In this document: in pieces, positions 6,695 to 7,313 of the stretch
Numbering within the stretch: position 1 is the first letter of the stretch
Layout of the letters: every line of letters starts with the position of its first letter
Assembly: GCA_012512295.1 (NCBI GenBank)
Contig: JAAZDI010000226.1
Location: 1-7,313, forward strand
Reading direction: 5' to 3'
Length of the DNA stretch: 7,313 nucleotides
Origin: Syntrophomonadaceae bacterium
GTDB taxonomy: Bacteria; Bacillota; Ch66; Ch109
Position numbers and translations under genes: made by a program
The notes under the pieces: generated by a model
Database searches by the model: none
Seen by the model: the letters and a program-made list of their open reading frames with translations, nothing else
Told to the model about the DNA's origin: nothing

Positions 6695-7026
6695 AGCCCT
6701 TTCCTCCTTTGAGAATGGTTTGCATTTTTTCAATCCTAAAATCCCGACTGTTTTACCCTATAATCCGACTACTAAATACCTAAAAACGCGAACGAACCCT
6801 CTTTCACCACCCCCAACTGAGTTTTCTAACTTAGTGGGACCCTTCAGTTATCTTTGGCCCGGTCTTCGCTCTGCAACTATATTTAACTCTACTTCATGAT
6901 TGCAGAAGAAGCCTTTAACCCTTTATAGATCCAGGATGACCAACAACTGTCATGCTATTAAGACTAATCATGGACATCCCTTTTCTTCTTTAGAAGGGCC
7001 CTCCTTTTTCAGCCGATTCATTCCTC

Positions 7027-7071
7027 GACTGACTAGATTATCAGTCCTCCGGCGTCTGAATCTCGAAGGAC
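7027..7071 (-). other. Mutually exclusive hairpins in etfB leader
   Basis: As minus-strand RNA, GTCCTTCG (7071-7064) pairs with CGGAGGAC (7051-7044) over 8 bp with a 12-base loop. The GAC of the 3' arm is also part of GACTGA (7046-7041), which pairs perfectly with TCAGTC (7032-7027) around an 8-base loop. Only one can form at a time. Such overlap is common in regulatory leaders but can occur by chance; neither hairpin carries a T-run. Confidence 0.35.
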
Positions 7072-7185
7072 TTTACTTTAATTTACCCAGAATAAACCGG
7101 GCCAAATTTTTCTTTCTTACAGCCACAAAAAAAGCCCGTCTCCATGACTGAAGCATGATAATTAGGCACAGAACTTTTTTCATTC

Positions 7186-7215
7186 TATTTCTACATAAAG
7201 CGAACAAATTCCTGC
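7186..7215 (-). promoter_or_regulatory. Sigma-H-like promoter upstream of etfB
   Basis: The minus strand reads GCAGGAATT, 12 bases, GTAGAAATA: the same -35 box and spacing as the site before the thiolase, with one mismatch in the -10 box (GAAA for GAAT). Transcription would begin near 7180 and run through the long leader into etfB. A shared promoter type would co-regulate ETF and thiolase. Confidence 0.45.
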
Positions 7216-7239
7216 CTAGGTTTTAAAATTTTATCTACT

Positions 7240-7313
7240 TTAAATCTTTTGATAGAAAAACGTAGCAATGGATCGCAAGCCTAATTCGCGTGCCTGAAAG
7301 ATTTGTTCAGTAC
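7240..7313 (-). CDS. Possible C-terminus of an unidentified gene (partial)
   Basis: One minus-strand frame is open from the window edge to a TAA at 7242-7240 and reads TEQIFQARELGLRSIATFFY then QKI. Composition looks protein-like and the stop is followed by an AT-rich gap and the promoter-like site, as expected for a gene end. But 23 open codons arise by chance about one time in three. No family is recognised. Confidence 0.3.
   Translation of the reverse strand, partial: TEQIFQARELGLRSIATFFYQKI

Larger units (their letters stand above)
6695..7239 (-). promoter_or_regulatory. Gene-poor 545-base leader/intergenic region of etfB
   Basis: No convincing gene is seen on either strand. It contains a sigma-H-like promoter (7186-7215), a T7 run on the minus strand (7127-7133) after a weakly paired region, and alternative hairpins at 7027-7071. 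There is also an 11-bp bulged hairpin at 6812-6838 (CCCA/TGGG and CTGAGTT/AACTTAG, loop TTCT, best on the plus strand). Two minus-strand mini-ORFs of 17 and 18 codons overlap as ATGA (7021-6968 and 6971-6915), but only the second has a fair ribosome binding site. If transcription starts at 7180, the etfB leader is about 485 bases, long enough for regulatory RNA. I recognise no known riboswitch. Confidence 0.4.

Noticed and set aside
6800..6820. GGGGGTGGTG on the minus strand, reminiscent of the T-box GGGTGGTACCGCG motif
   Set aside because: The conserved ACCGCG part is absent (GAAAGAGGG instead), no specifier stem I could be traced, and etfB is not a usual T-box target.
6915..7021. Two ATGA-coupled mini-ORFs (17 and 18 codons) in the etfB leader
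   Set aside because: The first has no properly spaced ribosome binding site and neither shows a recognisable sequence; kept only as part of the leader description.
6900..7151. 83-codon plus-strand ORF in the etfB upstream region
   Set aside because: No ribosome binding site, low-complexity basic/aromatic composition, and it runs antisense through the promoter and hairpin region.
7073..7183. 36-codon minus-strand ORF starting MKKVLCLIIMLQ with a basic C-terminal half
   Set aside because: No ribosome binding site, its ATG coincides with the expected transcript start of the promoter-like site, and this length arises easily by chance.

Overview
The window reads as a chromosomal stretch of an anaerobic, probably spore-forming Bacillota (Clostridia; Peptococcaceae or Syntrophomonadaceae type). 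Supporting signs are strong AAAGGAGG-type ribosome binding sites, two TTG starts, moderate G+C, two sites resembling sigma-H promoters, and an ETF plus membrane Fe-S oxidoreductase module of the kind known from syntrophic fatty-acid oxidisers. The species cannot be named from the sequence. All five confident genes lie on the minus strand, so transcription runs from high to low coordinates.

Layout in transcription order. At 7240-7313 there may be the last codons of an unidentified gene cut by the window edge. A gene-poor stretch of about 550 bases (6695-7239) follows, with a sigma-H-like promoter, a T-tract and several short inverted repeats. Then comes etfB (TTG start at 6694), etfA 39 bases later, a 137-base gap with a perfect 14-bp hairpin, and a 735-residue membrane-anchored Fe-S oxidoreductase. 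After a 13-bp perfect hairpin there is a near-perfect sigma-H-type promoter, an 18-codon reading frame with an ideal ribosome binding site, and an acetyl-CoA acetyltransferase gene. A 395-base gap with a 75-base rod-like palindrome overlapping a terminator-like hairpin leads to coaD. The left edge holds a 19/20 direct repeat that resembles an insertion-sequence end, and a 12-bp hairpin.

How the genes fit together: EtfBA would collect electrons from acyl-CoA dehydrogenases (not in the window) and pass them to the Fe-S/heme membrane protein, which is expected to reduce menaquinone. The thiolase performs the carbon step of the same route, acetoacetyl-CoA + CoA <=> 2 acetyl-CoA. CoaD makes the CoA precursor. 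The metabolic core is therefore a known type of system (ETF:menaquinone oxidoreductase, EMO). The less familiar material is in the intergenic regions: a leader-peptide-like ORF before the thiolase, a possible attenuator before coaD, and the long leader before etfB.
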